The notes beneath the pieces were generated by a model. The model was not told where the DNA came from, did not search any database, and worked only from the letters and a program-made list of their open reading frames with translations. This document shows, piece after piece, positions 26,775-34,955 of a stretch of 64,000 nt of DNA (within the stretch, counting starts at the first letter, position 1; each line of letters starts with the position of its first letter). Where the stretch lies: positions 45,427 to 109,426 of the forward strand of contig CAYVBQ010000009.1 in the NCBI GenBank assembly GCA_964449775.1, read 5' to 3'. The translations under genes were made by a program, and so were the position numbers. Origin of the DNA: Fen-1258 sp964449775. GTDB lineage: Bacteria > Bacteroidota > Ignavibacteria > Ignavibacteriales > Melioribacteraceae.

Positions 26775-26828
26775 TTGATTTATAAGTTTAATTACATGAT
26801 TTTCACATCAACAAAAAGGAGAATCGAA

Positions 26829-27305
26829 ATGGAAAATAATTCAATTGGATTATCGGTGAATAAATCAGCACTTTTATCAAGTAAACTAAACCAACTTTTG
26901 GCAGAGTATCAGGTGTTCTATATGAATGTAAGAGGATTTCATTGGAATATAAAGGGTGATAAATTTTTTGAATTGCATCTCAAATTCGAAGAGTTGTATA
27001 ACGATTTGATACTTAAAATTGATGAAATAGCCGAACGTATTCTTACGCTAAGCCACACTCCGGTGCATTCTTATTCAGAATATCTTAAGGCTGCGTCCAT
27101 CCAGGAAAAAATGCTGATAACAAATGGTACTAAAGCAGTTAATAGTATTCTTGAAGCGTTTCAGGTTATACTGATCAATCAACGAGAACTCTTATTGCTA
27201 AGCGCCGATGCAAACGACGAGGGAACGAACTCATTAATGAGCGATTATATAAAACAACAAGAAAAACTCGTCTGGATGTATTCAGCTTATTTAAATAATA
27301 ATTAA
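26829..27305 (+). CDS. dps: Dps family ferritin-like DNA-protection protein
   Basis: A 158-residue miniferritin that oxidises Fe(II) with H2O2 and shields DNA. The intersubunit ferroxidase ligands are readable: H38 (RGFHWNIKG), H50 (ELHLKFE), D65 and E69 (KIDEIAERI). A longer in-frame reading exists upstream, but AAAGGAG at 26815-26821 precedes the ATG at 26829 by seven bases. It is 11 bases before katA and behind the OxyR-type operator, so dps-katA is very likely a peroxide-induced operon. Confidence 0.94.
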   Translation: MENNSIGLSVNKSALLSSKLNQLLAEYQVFYMNVRGFHWNIKGDKFFELHLKFEELYNDLILKIDEIAERILTLSHTPVHSYSEYLKAASIQEKMLITNGTKAVNSILEAFQVILINQRELLLLSADANDEGTNSLMSDYIKQQEKLVWMYSAYLNNN

Positions 27306-27316
27306 CGGAGAAAGCC

Positions 27317-28816
27317 ATGGAATCAAAAAAGAAAAAACTCACAACTGCTTCAGGCAGTCCTTATGTTGAGCATGAAAACACTCAATCTATTGGACCTCGC
27401 GGTCCCCTCTTACTTCAGGATTATATCTATCACGAGAAGATGGCACATTTTAATCGTGAAAGAATTCCGGAAAGAGTTGTCCACGCAAAAGGTTCGGGAG
27501 CTTACGGTAAATTCACCGTTACTAATGATATAACAAAATATACGAAAGCGAAGCTTTTCGACAAGATAGGCAAAGAGACCAAAGTATTTCTCAGATTTTC
27601 AACTGTTGGCGGGGAAAAAGGATCTGCCGATACTGAAAGAGATCCACGGGGATTTGCTCTGAAGTTCTACACCGAAGATGGTAATTGGGATCTTGTTGGA
27701 AACAATACTCCCGTCTTTTTTATCAAGGATCCCAAAAAATTCGATGATTTTATCCACACTCAAAAAAGAGATCCGAAAACCAATTGCAAAAGTCCAACTA
27801 TGATGTGGGATTATTGGTCGCTCAATCCGGAAAGTCTTCATCAAGTATTAATACTTATGTCTGATCGGGGTACACCTTATTCTTATAGAAATATGAATGG
27901 GTACAGCAGTCATACATTTTCATTTTATAACAAAGACAATGAAATGTATTGGGTAAAATTTCATTTCAAAACTCAGCAAGGAATAAAGAACTTTACGAAT
28001 GAAGAAGCCGAGGAGATGAAAGGTAAAGATCCGGATTGGGCGCAACGTGATCTAGTTCAATCAATTGAAAAAGGTGATTACCCAAAATGGACACTCAAAA
28101 TTCAAATCATGACTCAAGAAGAAGCAAAATCTTTTAAATGGAATCCATTCGATTTAACTAAGATATGGCCGCATAAAGATTTTCCTTTAGTTGATGTTGG
28201 AACATTGGAACTCAACAAAGTTCCGGATAATTATTTTGCCGAAGTTGAGCAAGCGGCTTTTGCACCGGCGCATGTAGTTGATGGTATTAGTTATTCACCG
28301 GATAAAATGCTTCAAGGAAGATTATTATCCTATCCGGATGCACACCGCTATCGTCTTGGCGCTAACTACGAACAGATACCGGTTAATAAATGTCCTTACA
28401 CCGTAAACAATTATCAACGTGATGGGTCAATGAGAGTGGACGGTAACGGTGGAAGCAATCCGAATTACCGCCCGAATAGTTTCGATGATATAGTTGCCGA
28501 TGAAAGTTATAAACAGCCACCAATGCAGCTTGATTCGAATGTAGCCGATTGGTATGATAGAAATGCGCCTGGCGAGGATGACCATTACACACAACCAGGA
28601 ATGCTCTTTCGCAACGTGATGAGTGAGGTTGAAAAGAAGAGCACAATTCACAATATAATTGGCGCAATGAAAGGCATTGATGGACCTAAAAAAGAACTGA
28701 TTATCGAGCGTCAATTGTGTCATTGGTTTAGAGCGGATATTGATTTAGGAAAAGCAGTTACTGCCGGGCTTGGTTTGAACGTCGAGAAGATATTGAAAGA
28801 AATTAATAAACACTAA
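27317..28816 (+). CDS. katA: Monofunctional haem catalase (small-subunit type)
   Basis: A 499-residue catalase that dismutates H2O2. The catalytic His is H56 in ERVVHAKGSGAYG, and the NNTPVFFIKDPKKFDDFIH block carries the distal Asn. The proximal haem-ligand Tyr lies in RLLSYPDAHRYRLGANY. Length fits small-subunit clade enzymes. An AACGGAG ribosome-binding sequence precedes the ATG. It is the second gene of the OxyR-linked dps-katA pair and is followed by a strong terminator hairpin. Confidence 0.97.
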   Translation: MESKKKKLTTASGSPYVEHENTQSIGPRGPLLLQDYIYHEKMAHFNRERIPERVVHAKGSGAYGKFTVTNDITKYTKAKLFDKIGKETKVFLRFSTVGGEKGSADTERDPRGFALKFYTEDGNWDLVGNNTPVFFIKDPKKFDDFIHTQKRDPKTNCKSPTMMWDYWSLNPESLHQVLILMSDRGTPYSYRNMNGYSSHTFSFYNKDNEMYWVKFHFKTQQGIKNFTNEEAEEMKGKDPDWAQRDLVQSIEKGDYPKWTLKIQIMTQEEAKSFKWNPFDLTKIWPHKDFPLVDVGTLELNKVPDNYFAEVEQAAFAPAHVVDGISYSPDKMLQGRLLSYPDAHRYRLGANYEQIPVNKCPYTVNNYQRDGSMRVDGNGGSNPNYRPNSFDDIVADESYKQPPMQLDSNVADWYDRNAPGEDDHYTQPGMLFRNVMSEVEKKSTIHNIIGAMKGIDGPKKELIIERQLCHWFRADIDLGKAVTAGLGLNVEKILKEINKH

Positions 28817-28826
28817 AATCAAAAAC

Positions 28827-28855
28827 GAAAAAGGGGAAGATCATTCCCCTTTTTC
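28827..28855. terminator. Bidirectional intrinsic terminator between katA and mnmA
   Basis: A perfect 12-bp stem, GAAAAAGGGGAA and TTCCCCTTTTTC, with a 5-nt loop (GATCA). The A and T tracts at the two sides let it work for katA on the plus strand and mnmA on the minus strand. Confidence 0.85.
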
Positions 28856-28872
28856 AAACTTGCTCAATAACA

Positions 28873-29982
28873 TCAAATATTGTTTTTATTCTTGAGAATT
28901 ATTCCTCCCGCTAGGACATATCCTTGCTCATCATACAATACCATAGACTGACCGGGAGTAATTGCGTTTTTTGGTTCAACAAATTTTATTTTGATTTGAT
29001 CTTCATCTGCCTCAATCACTTCTGCCGCGGATGCTCTATCATTATAGCGGATTTTTCCAAACACGATTTCCCCTTTCTTCAACAAAGATTTACTAACATA
29101 GTTGATTTCATTTGCAACGCAGATGTTTTCAAGCAACTCTTCTTTGTCTCCAATCTCTACAATGTTTGTTTCTTGATTAATACTTTTCACGTAAACCGCT
29201 TTACCAAGAGTAACTCCCAGACCTTTTCGCTGTCCAACCGTATAAAACGGAATACCGCGGTGCTTCCCGACTTTCTCACCGTGATATACAAGATCTCCCC
29301 CTTGAATCTTCTCAACAACTTCAGGAGCTCTTTCACGTAAAAATCTTTCGTAGTTATCATCGGCAACAAAACAGATTTCCTGACTATCAGGCTTGTTAGC
29401 AGTTTTCAATCCAAAATCCAGAGCAAGTTTTCGAACTTCATCTTTTGTGAATCCACCTAACGGAAAAAGTGTTCTACTTAAACTTTCTTGTGTTAATCCC
29501 CACAGTGCATATGATTGATCTTTCCTCTGATCTGAGGAAGATTTTAAAGAATAACGGTCCAATGAAGAATTATGCTCCACAATTGCATAGTGACCTGTTG
29601 CAACATAACGGGCATCAAGAGAATCTGTTTTCTTTAGCAGTTCTTCCCACTTTATTTTGCGGTTGCATACAACACATGGATTTGGTGTTCTTCCATTTAC
29701 ATACTCATCAACGAAATTATCAATTACAGCTTCCTCGAATGCTTTAGTGAAGTCAACAGTATAATGCGGTATACCAAATGAGTTTGCAACGTTCTTTGCA
29801 TCAAATATTGCATCAAGAGAACAGCATCCGGATTCATGTTTGGGCGCACCGCCAACTTCCATGAATCCCCATGTTTTCATAGTAATGCCGATTACTTCGT
29901 ATCCTTGTTTATGGAGCAATGCCGCCGCTACAGATGAATCGACACCGCCGCTCATTGCTACTATTACTCTCTTATCGTTCAA
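28873..29982 (-). CDS. mnmA: tRNA-specific 2-thiouridylase
   Basis: A 369-residue enzyme that thiolates U34 of Lys, Glu and Gln tRNAs. The PP-loop is SGGVDSS at 11-17. The catalytic cysteines are C103 (GRTPNPCVVCNRKIKW) and C204 (DSQEICFVADDNY), both intact. The C-terminal beta-barrel region (FYTVGQRKGLGVTLGK onward) is complete. It is convergent with katA across a shared terminator. Confidence 0.96.
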   Translation of the reverse strand: MNDKRVIVAMSGGVDSSVAAALLHKQGYEVIGITMKTWGFMEVGGAPKHESGCCSLDAIFDAKNVANSFGIPHYTVDFTKAFEEAVIDNFVDEYVNGRTPNPCVVCNRKIKWEELLKKTDSLDARYVATGHYAIVEHNSSLDRYSLKSSSDQRKDQSYALWGLTQESLSRTLFPLGGFTKDEVRKLALDFGLKTANKPDSQEICFVADDNYERFLRERAPEVVEKIQGGDLVYHGEKVGKHRGIPFYTVGQRKGLGVTLGKAVYVKSINQETNIVEIGDKEELLENICVANEINYVSKSLLKKGEIVFGKIRYNDRASAAEVIEADEDQIKIKFVEPKNAITPGQSMVLYDEQGYVLAGGIILKNKNNI

Positions 29983-30023
29983 ATGATCCCTTTCTGCTTT
30001 CTTATTTGATTTAACAACGAAGA

Positions 30024-30186
30024 TTATAGGTTAGTTCTTAAACTCGTAAGCTGGTATTTGAGATTGATCTCTTTCTTTGAAGCAGTTTCAAAAAATAGTT
30101 CTAAAGCTTCATGTAAATTTTTACGCGCTTGTTCTACTAGTAGAAGAATGCCGGCGACAACATTCAGAGCAGCCGCTACTTGTATT
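30024..30186 (-). pseudogene. Relic of a HicB-like antitoxin (C-terminal part)
   Basis: On the minus strand an open stretch reads EQARKNLHEALELFFETASK and ends at a stop near 30024. This matches the EARxNLxEALELFxE pattern of HicB/UPF0150 antitoxins. No start codon or N-terminal half is in frame, and the expected SQG motif is not recognisable. It lies in the mnmA-zinc ribbon gap. Assignment rests on a short match. Confidence 0.35.
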
Positions 30187-30490
30187 ATTTCTTGAAGATA
30201 CCGAACAATTTGTCAAGTGCTCCTTTTTCGAGTTTTGCAATGGATTCGAATTCTCCGGCATCTAACCATATGCCATCACAACTGAAACATTTGTCAACTA
30301 TGATATTTTTGTAATCTATCTCGTTAAGTTCCATCCCACACTTTGGGCAGCGCATGTAGTGGAGTTCCTTGAGATGTCTTTTTTCATCATCTGCAAACCG
30401 CCTTATTTTATCTGCTTCGATTTGTTTCCTTCTTTCAAGCTCAAGTCTCACAAAGTATTCTTCTTCTTTGTCACTCGGTTTAATCGGCAT
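30185..30490 (-). CDS. Zinc-ribbon (zf-TFIIB) domain protein
   Basis: A 101-residue protein with an acidic/basic N-terminal helix and a C-terminal zinc ribbon of the zf-TFIIB type: CPKCGMELNEIDY, then IIVDKCFSCDGIWLDAGE. The CPxCG and CxxCxGxW(L)D pattern is diagnostic. These small proteins are common and of unknown function. It ends LDKLFGIFKK. The start ATG at 30490 gives the normal length. Confidence 0.85.
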   Translation of the reverse strand: MPIKPSDKEEEYFVRLELERRKQIEADKIRRFADDEKRHLKELHYMRCPKCGMELNEIDYKNIIVDKCFSCDGIWLDAGEFESIAKLEKGALDKLFGIFKK

Positions 30491-30615
30491 GGCTCGTTTC
30501 CCTCTTTTGTTGTTATTTGTACTTAATTAGAAATTACAATCACTTTTGAGAACAACTTTATATTTTCAAACCAACCGGAACGACTCTAATGACCAATTCT
30601 TTAGCAGCGGTCGTG

Positions 30616-31455
30616 TCAGGTCAAGTATTCAATCAACTGCGAAAGTTTTTCTTTCATCTGTTTTCTGTTAACAATAAAATCAACAAATCCATTCTCGAGT
30701 TGAAATTCCGTACGCTGGAAACCAATTGGTAAGTCTTTACCGATCGTTTGTTTGATGACCCGCGGTCCGGCAAATCCAATCAAAGCTTTTGGTTCTGCAA
30801 TTATTACATCACCAAGCATCGCATAACTTGCTGTTACTCCGCCGGTAGTTGGATCGGTGAGAATTGAAATGTAAGGTAGTTTCGCTTCTGCATTTCGGGC
30901 AAGGCGCGCGCTGGTCTTCGCCATTTGCATTAGAGAAAATGCACCTTCCATCATTCTTGCCCCTCCGCTTTGACTGATGATAATCATTGGAATTTTTTCT
31001 TCATACGCCGCATCAATTGCACGAGCTATTTTTTCACCAACAACCGATCCCATACTTCCACCGATGAAATTAAAATCCATACACGCGAAGGAAGTTTTCT
31101 TCCCATCAATTTTTCCCATACCTGTCTTTACTGCGTCATTCAATCCACTCTTTTTTATGGTTGCAACTATTCTCTCGGAATATTTTTTCGTGTCCGTAAA
31201 TTCGAGCGGATCTCCCGATTTCATTTTTTTATCGAGTTCTTTGAACGAACCTTTATCGAATATAATCGAAATGTATTGTCCACTCCCAATTCTAAAATGA
31301 TAATTGCATTTAGGACAACACCATAGATGTACCTCGAGTTGTTTATTGTGAATAATTTCACCGCAATCTTCGCATTTAGACCACTGTCCATCCGGTATTT
31401 CAGTCTTCTTGCTGTCGCGGGAAATATTTTCCTTTTTTCTTTTGAACCAACTCAT
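30616..31455 (-). CDS. accD: Acetyl-CoA carboxylase carboxyltransferase beta subunit
   Basis: A 279-residue subunit that, with AccA, transfers the carboxyl group from biotin to acetyl-CoA in fatty-acid synthesis. An N-terminal C4 zinc ribbon (CEDCGEII, then CCPKCNYHF) is followed by the crotonase-like fold with IISQSGGARMMEGAFSLMQM and DPTTGGVTASYAMLGD. Length is standard. accA is not adjacent. Its ATG overlaps the stop of the DUF1573 gene by one base. Confidence 0.95.
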   Translation of the reverse strand: MSWFKRKKENISRDSKKTEIPDGQWSKCEDCGEIIHNKQLEVHLWCCPKCNYHFRIGSGQYISIIFDKGSFKELDKKMKSGDPLEFTDTKKYSERIVATIKKSGLNDAVKTGMGKIDGKKTSFACMDFNFIGGSMGSVVGEKIARAIDAAYEEKIPMIIISQSGGARMMEGAFSLMQMAKTSARLARNAEAKLPYISILTDPTTGGVTASYAMLGDVIIAEPKALIGFAGPRVIKQTIGKDLPIGFQRTEFQLENGFVDFIVNRKQMKEKLSQLIEYLT

Positions 31456-32180
31456 TAAGATTTTCTCTTTTCGATGTTGACAAATAAAGTTATTGTTTGA
31501 TTCGGTTGTTGTGGATCATTTGAGTAGAGAGTCACCGTGCGGGTTAGCTTTCCCTCTCTATTAGCAGTGTCCAATTCAATCATGATATTCCCGGATTCAC
31601 CCGGTTGCAAAGATTTGCTGCTCAATAAAGCCGCTGTACAACCGCATGAAGTTTTTACATCACTGATAACAAGTACCCCTTTGCCTTCATTCTTAAAACT
31701 GATCTTTGCATCAACTACTTTTCCTTCTTCAACATTTCCAAAATCCAAACTAGTTTTGTTCAATGTAAGTTTAGGATTTTTACCATTTTTTGCCGCAGCA
31801 TTTTTATCAACAATAACTCCGGCAAAAGAAAGTTTATACTCGGGATTAATAGGATCGTTAGAAGAGATGTAAACAAATTTTTCTTGAGGACCTAAGCGGT
31901 TTTCAGAATTAAATTCGACTATCACGAAAGTTTTTTCACCGGGTTTCAGATTCATCTTGTCCGGTTTTGCGGCGGTGCAGCCGCATGAAGCACGGACTTG
32001 ACTAATGATCAGCTCAGAAGTGCCTGAATTCGTAATTTCAAATTTATGAGTAACAACTTCACCTTCGACGATTGTTCCGAAATCGTGATGGTTCTTTTTC
32101 ACACTTATCTTTGGCGCATTAATTTGCGCAACTATTCCGGTTACAAAACACAGCAGAAATAGTAATGACACTTTCCTCAT
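31455..32180 (-). CDS. Secreted DUF1573 domain protein, two repeats
   Basis: A 241-residue protein with a signal peptide (LLFLLCFVTGIVAQ) and two DUF1573 immunoglobulin-like repeats, about 27-115 and 135-235. Each repeat has a HDFGTI/LDFGNV start and a SCGCTAA motif (VRASCGCTAAKP, VKTSCGCTAALL) followed by an LxPGE turn and VEFNSENRLG or IELDTANREG. Such proteins are abundant in Bacteroidota envelopes; function unknown. It overlaps tsaB by four bases. Confidence 0.88.
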   Translation of the reverse strand: MRKVSLLFLLCFVTGIVAQINAPKISVKKNHHDFGTIVEGEVVTHKFEITNSGTSELIISQVRASCGCTAAKPDKMNLKPGEKTFVIVEFNSENRLGPQEKFVYISSNDPINPEYKLSFAGVIVDKNAAAKNGKNPKLTLNKTSLDFGNVEEGKVVDAKISFKNEGKGVLVISDVKTSCGCTAALLSSKSLQPGESGNIMIELDTANREGKLTRTVTLYSNDPQQPNQTITLFVNIEKRKS

Positions 32181-32833
32181 CTTCTTACCTTTACGATAAA
32201 TTTCTTAAAATAATTTGGTTCAATATAATCCTGGTCAAAAGTTAATAAATCCTTCCCATATAAATAAGCCCACTCACCTATTGATTTTGCAGTGGGTCCA
32301 ATAACGGGGTTTACCCTTCCAGACCCGCCAACATTTCCATAAACTACTTCTCCACTGTCTAAAATATTTTCGAGATCCTTTTTCGCAATTAATTTTAATT
32401 CATCCAGTACTTCAATAGCATTTTGTTTTTTAGCAAACTTTGCGAAATATAGCTCTTCAATGTTAGCGCTAACAGCAATTGCATAATTTGTTATTTCCGG
32501 CAAATATTTTCCAAGATGAAATGCGAACGCATCAAATGTTGGTACAGGAATGATCGGTAAATTTGCACCGAATGCAATTCCTTTTACGGCTGAAAGCCCT
32601 ATCCGTAAACCTGTGAATGACCCCGGACCCATCGAGACTGCAATTGATTTTACACCGCGCAATTCAGTTGCTGCTGTTTCTAATACAGTGTCAATCATTC
32701 CAATTAATTTTTGTGAATGAATTTGCTTCTGTAAATAATTCAACTCAATAAAATTTTTCTCATCCAGCAATAGCGCAACACTGCACAATTCTCCGGATGT
32801 CTCAACCGCTAATATTGGGAATAGCTCATTCAT
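32177..32833 (-). CDS. tsaB: tRNA threonylcarbamoyladenosine synthesis protein TsaB
   Basis: A 218-residue ASKHA-fold partner of TsaD in making t6A37 of ANN-decoding tRNAs. ILAVETSGELCSVAL at the start and VSMGPGSFTGLRIGLSAVKG are diagnostic. Like other TsaB proteins it lacks the metal-binding residues of TsaD. tsaE lies about 100 bases upstream, with a repeat element filling the gap. The start codon overlaps the border of that element. tsaD and tsaC are not in the window. Confidence 0.93.
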   Translation of the reverse strand: MNELFPILAVETSGELCSVALLLDEKNFIELNYLQKQIHSQKLIGMIDTVLETAATELRGVKSIAVSMGPGSFTGLRIGLSAVKGIAFGANLPIIPVPTFDAFAFHLGKYLPEITNYAIAVSANIEELYFAKFAKKQNAIEVLDELKLIAKKDLENILDSGEVVYGNVGGSGRVNPVIGPTAKSIGEWAYLYGKDLLTFDQDYIEPNYFKKFIVKVRR

Positions 32834-32934
32834 GAGTCTTCTCTAAAAAGGTATATTTAAAGTAAAAATATTTTGAATTGGGTTTGTATTCATATAGTAA
32901 AATTGCATAAAAGACCTTTTTAGATACGCCTCAT
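32832..32934. repeat. MITE-like element between tsaE and tsaB (copy C, no core hairpin)
   Basis: The left end ATGAGTCTTCTCTAAAAAGG and the right end on the minus strand, ATGAGGCGTATCTAAAAAGG, are inverted repeats matching at 16 of 20 positions. They resemble the ends of the elements at 17095 and 42283, but the AT-rich interior lacks the GTCATTGCGAG core. The left border overlaps the tsaB start codon and the right border overlaps the tsaE stop codon. Confidence 0.65.
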
Positions 32935-33359
32935 TCATGTTTTAAAATAGAAATTTCTCGTGAAGAATTATTGGCACACTTAATTTCAATTTCATAATTT
33001 TTTCCAGGCAATATTTCCGCGAACATATTAGCCCATTCAATAAAAACTATCGCTTCGTCATCCATAAGATAATCTTCAAAACCTATGTCATAAAGTTCTT
33101 CAATCTTCTTAATACGGTAGAAATCAAAATGAACAATTTTTCTGCCATTATGATATTCATTCACTATAGAGAAACTCGGACTTGATACGGTATTAATCCC
33201 AAACTGGCTGCATATTCTCTTTACAAAAAAAGTTTTTCCCGAACCAAGATCCCCATTCAATAAAACAATATCACCAGGGAAAAGCACTTTGGAAAATTCT
33301 TTAGCGATCTTTGCAGTTTCATTTTCCGAAGCAACATTTTTATTGAACGGAAACTTCAT
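32931..33359 (-). CDS. tsaE: tRNA threonylcarbamoyladenosine synthesis ATPase TsaE
   Basis: A 142-residue P-loop ATPase that drives turnover of the TsaBD complex. Walker A GDLGSGKTFFVKR lies near residues 39-51, followed by VSSPSFSIVNEY and the FDFYRIKKIEELYDIGFEDY block. AIVFIEWANMF is also conserved. The stop codon falls inside the end of a repeat element (32832-32934), so the natural last residues may have been altered. The start is one base after the porX stop. Confidence 0.93.
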   Translation of the reverse strand: MKFPFNKNVASENETAKIAKEFSKVLFPGDIVLLNGDLGSGKTFFVKRICSQFGINTVSSPSFSIVNEYHNGRKIVHFDFYRIKKIEELYDIGFEDYLMDDEAIVFIEWANMFAEILPGKNYEIEIKCANNSSREISILKHE

Positions 33360-34931
33360 CTAGATTTTGCTCTCCATCGTGATTACGGGGAGAATCATCT
33401 CTTCCATTGAGATACCGCCATGCTGAAAACTATCTTTATAGTGGCTTAGATATTTATGGTAATCTGTTGGATAGACAAAATAAAAATCCTCTTTGGATAT
33501 AATATAACTAATTGTAAGTCCTCGCTTCGGCAATTTAAAATCTAAAGGATTCTTTATGAAGATCGCGTGTTTTTCGTCGACTTTTAAATTACGCCCGAAT
33601 TTGAAACGTAAATTTGTTGAAGCCTCTTTATCACCCAGAACTTTAGCTCCTCTCAATGTGCGAATGCTTCCATGGTCGGTAGTAACAATCACTTTTGCCC
33701 GTGGAATAGTTGCGATAGCGCGTAGAGTATTCAGCAAAGATGAATGCTGGAACCAACTATTTGTGAGCGACCGATATGCAGCTTCATCTGGTGCAATTTC
33801 TTTTAGTATTGCTGAATCTGAACGACCGTGTGCAATCATATCCAAAAAATTTACAACTACCGCCATGAAGTGAGTTTTTTTATGCGAAAGAACATTTTGT
33901 TCAAACGAACGTCCTACTTCCGGATCTATGATCTTCACATACTTCAAATCATTTTTCAAAGAAATCTTTCTTCTGTTTAATAGATTCTGCAATAAATCTT
34001 TTTCGTATTTATTCATGCTGCTTTCATCGTCACTCATCGTACCCCAAAGATCGGGATAATGTTTTTCAATTTCGGATGGGAACAACCCTGCAAATAAAGA
34101 ATTACGAGCGTATGGTGTGGCTGTTGGAAGAATTGAATAATAATAATCTTTTTGAATATTAAATATATCGTTCAGATGTTTTTCCATCACAAACCATTGA
34201 TCGAGGCGTAAACAATCAATCACAAAGAAAAAAACCGGTCCATCAGTTATTGATAATTGTGGTATTACATATTTATCAACTATCTGAGTTGTGAGAACTG
34301 GAACATCATCCTCGCCAACATTATCAATCCAATTTTTATATTTTTTTTCTATGTACTTGCTAAATTCTTGGTTACACTCTTTGATCTGCTCAACTAAAGT
34401 TTGCCGCAAATCAACTTCAGGATGAACATCGAGTTCCATAGCCCAATTTGTGAGCTTTAAATAAATTTCGATCCAGTCATCGTGATCGGGATCGAGCAAA
34501 AGCTGGCGGGAGATTTCATTAAAATCTTGGAGGTAATCTTTTGCGACATACTCACCGGAAATTTTTTTCTGCTCAAGGATTTTTTTACAAACCATAAGAA
34601 CTTGTGAAGGAAGAATAGGCTTGATTAAATAGTCGCTAATCTTGCTTCCTATTGCATCATGCATCAGTGATTCTTCTTCACTCTTTGTTATCATAACAAC
34701 CGGAATGTTTGGATTGATCTCCTTGATTCTTCCCAGAGTCTCAAGTCCACCGAGACCTGCCATCATCTCATCAAGAAAAATCAGATCAAATTGCTTGTTC
34801 TTCACTTCAGAGATTGCATCTTCGCCATTGGTGACTGTTGATACTTCGTAACCTTTCTCGTTAAGAAAAATAATATGAGAGCGAAGAAGTTCAATCTCGT
34901 CATCTACCCAGAGAATTTTATTTTTCTTCAT
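33360..34931 (-). CDS. porX: PorX: response regulator with PglZ phosphodiesterase domain (T9SS regulator)
   Basis: A 523-residue two-domain protein. The N-terminal receiver domain has D10/D11, the phosphoacceptor D54 (IFLDEMM) and K104 (YLIKPI). A helical linker (about 125-200) leads to a C-terminal PglZ domain of the alkaline-phosphatase superfamily, with FFFVIDCLRLDQW, LPTATPYARNSLFAGLFPSE (Thr nucleophile region) and VIVTTDHGS. This is the architecture of PorX, which with PorY/SigP controls T9SS genes and cleaves oligonucleotides. It lies directly upstream of tsaE and 24 bases downstream of sprA, consistent with a T9SS role. Confidence 0.93.
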   Translation of the reverse strand: MKKNKILWVDDEIELLRSHIIFLNEKGYEVSTVTNGEDAISEVKNKQFDLIFLDEMMAGLGGLETLGRIKEINPNIPVVMITKSEEESLMHDAIGSKISDYLIKPILPSQVLMVCKKILEQKKISGEYVAKDYLQDFNEISRQLLLDPDHDDWIEIYLKLTNWAMELDVHPEVDLRQTLVEQIKECNQEFSKYIEKKYKNWIDNVGEDDVPVLTTQIVDKYVIPQLSITDGPVFFFVIDCLRLDQWFVMEKHLNDIFNIQKDYYYSILPTATPYARNSLFAGLFPSEIEKHYPDLWGTMSDDESSMNKYEKDLLQNLLNRRKISLKNDLKYVKIIDPEVGRSFEQNVLSHKKTHFMAVVVNFLDMIAHGRSDSAILKEIAPDEAAYRSLTNSWFQHSSLLNTLRAIATIPRAKVIVTTDHGSIRTLRGAKVLGDKEASTNLRFKFGRNLKVDEKHAIFIKNPLDFKLPKRGLTISYIISKEDFYFVYPTDYHKYLSHYKDSFQHGGISMEEMILPVITMESKI

Positions 34932-34955
34932 ATATCGGCAACCATTAAGATGATT

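Noticed and set aside
30491..30615. Gap between the zinc-ribbon gene and accD checked for a tRNA or small RNA
   Set aside because: No T-arm (GGTTCGAATCC-like) or cloverleaf pairing was seen, and no long stem.
33360..34931. PglZ domain as part of a BREX defence system
   Set aside because: The PglZ domain is fused to a receiver domain and sits next to sprA, which is the PorX arrangement; no BrxL, PglX or BrxC genes are present.
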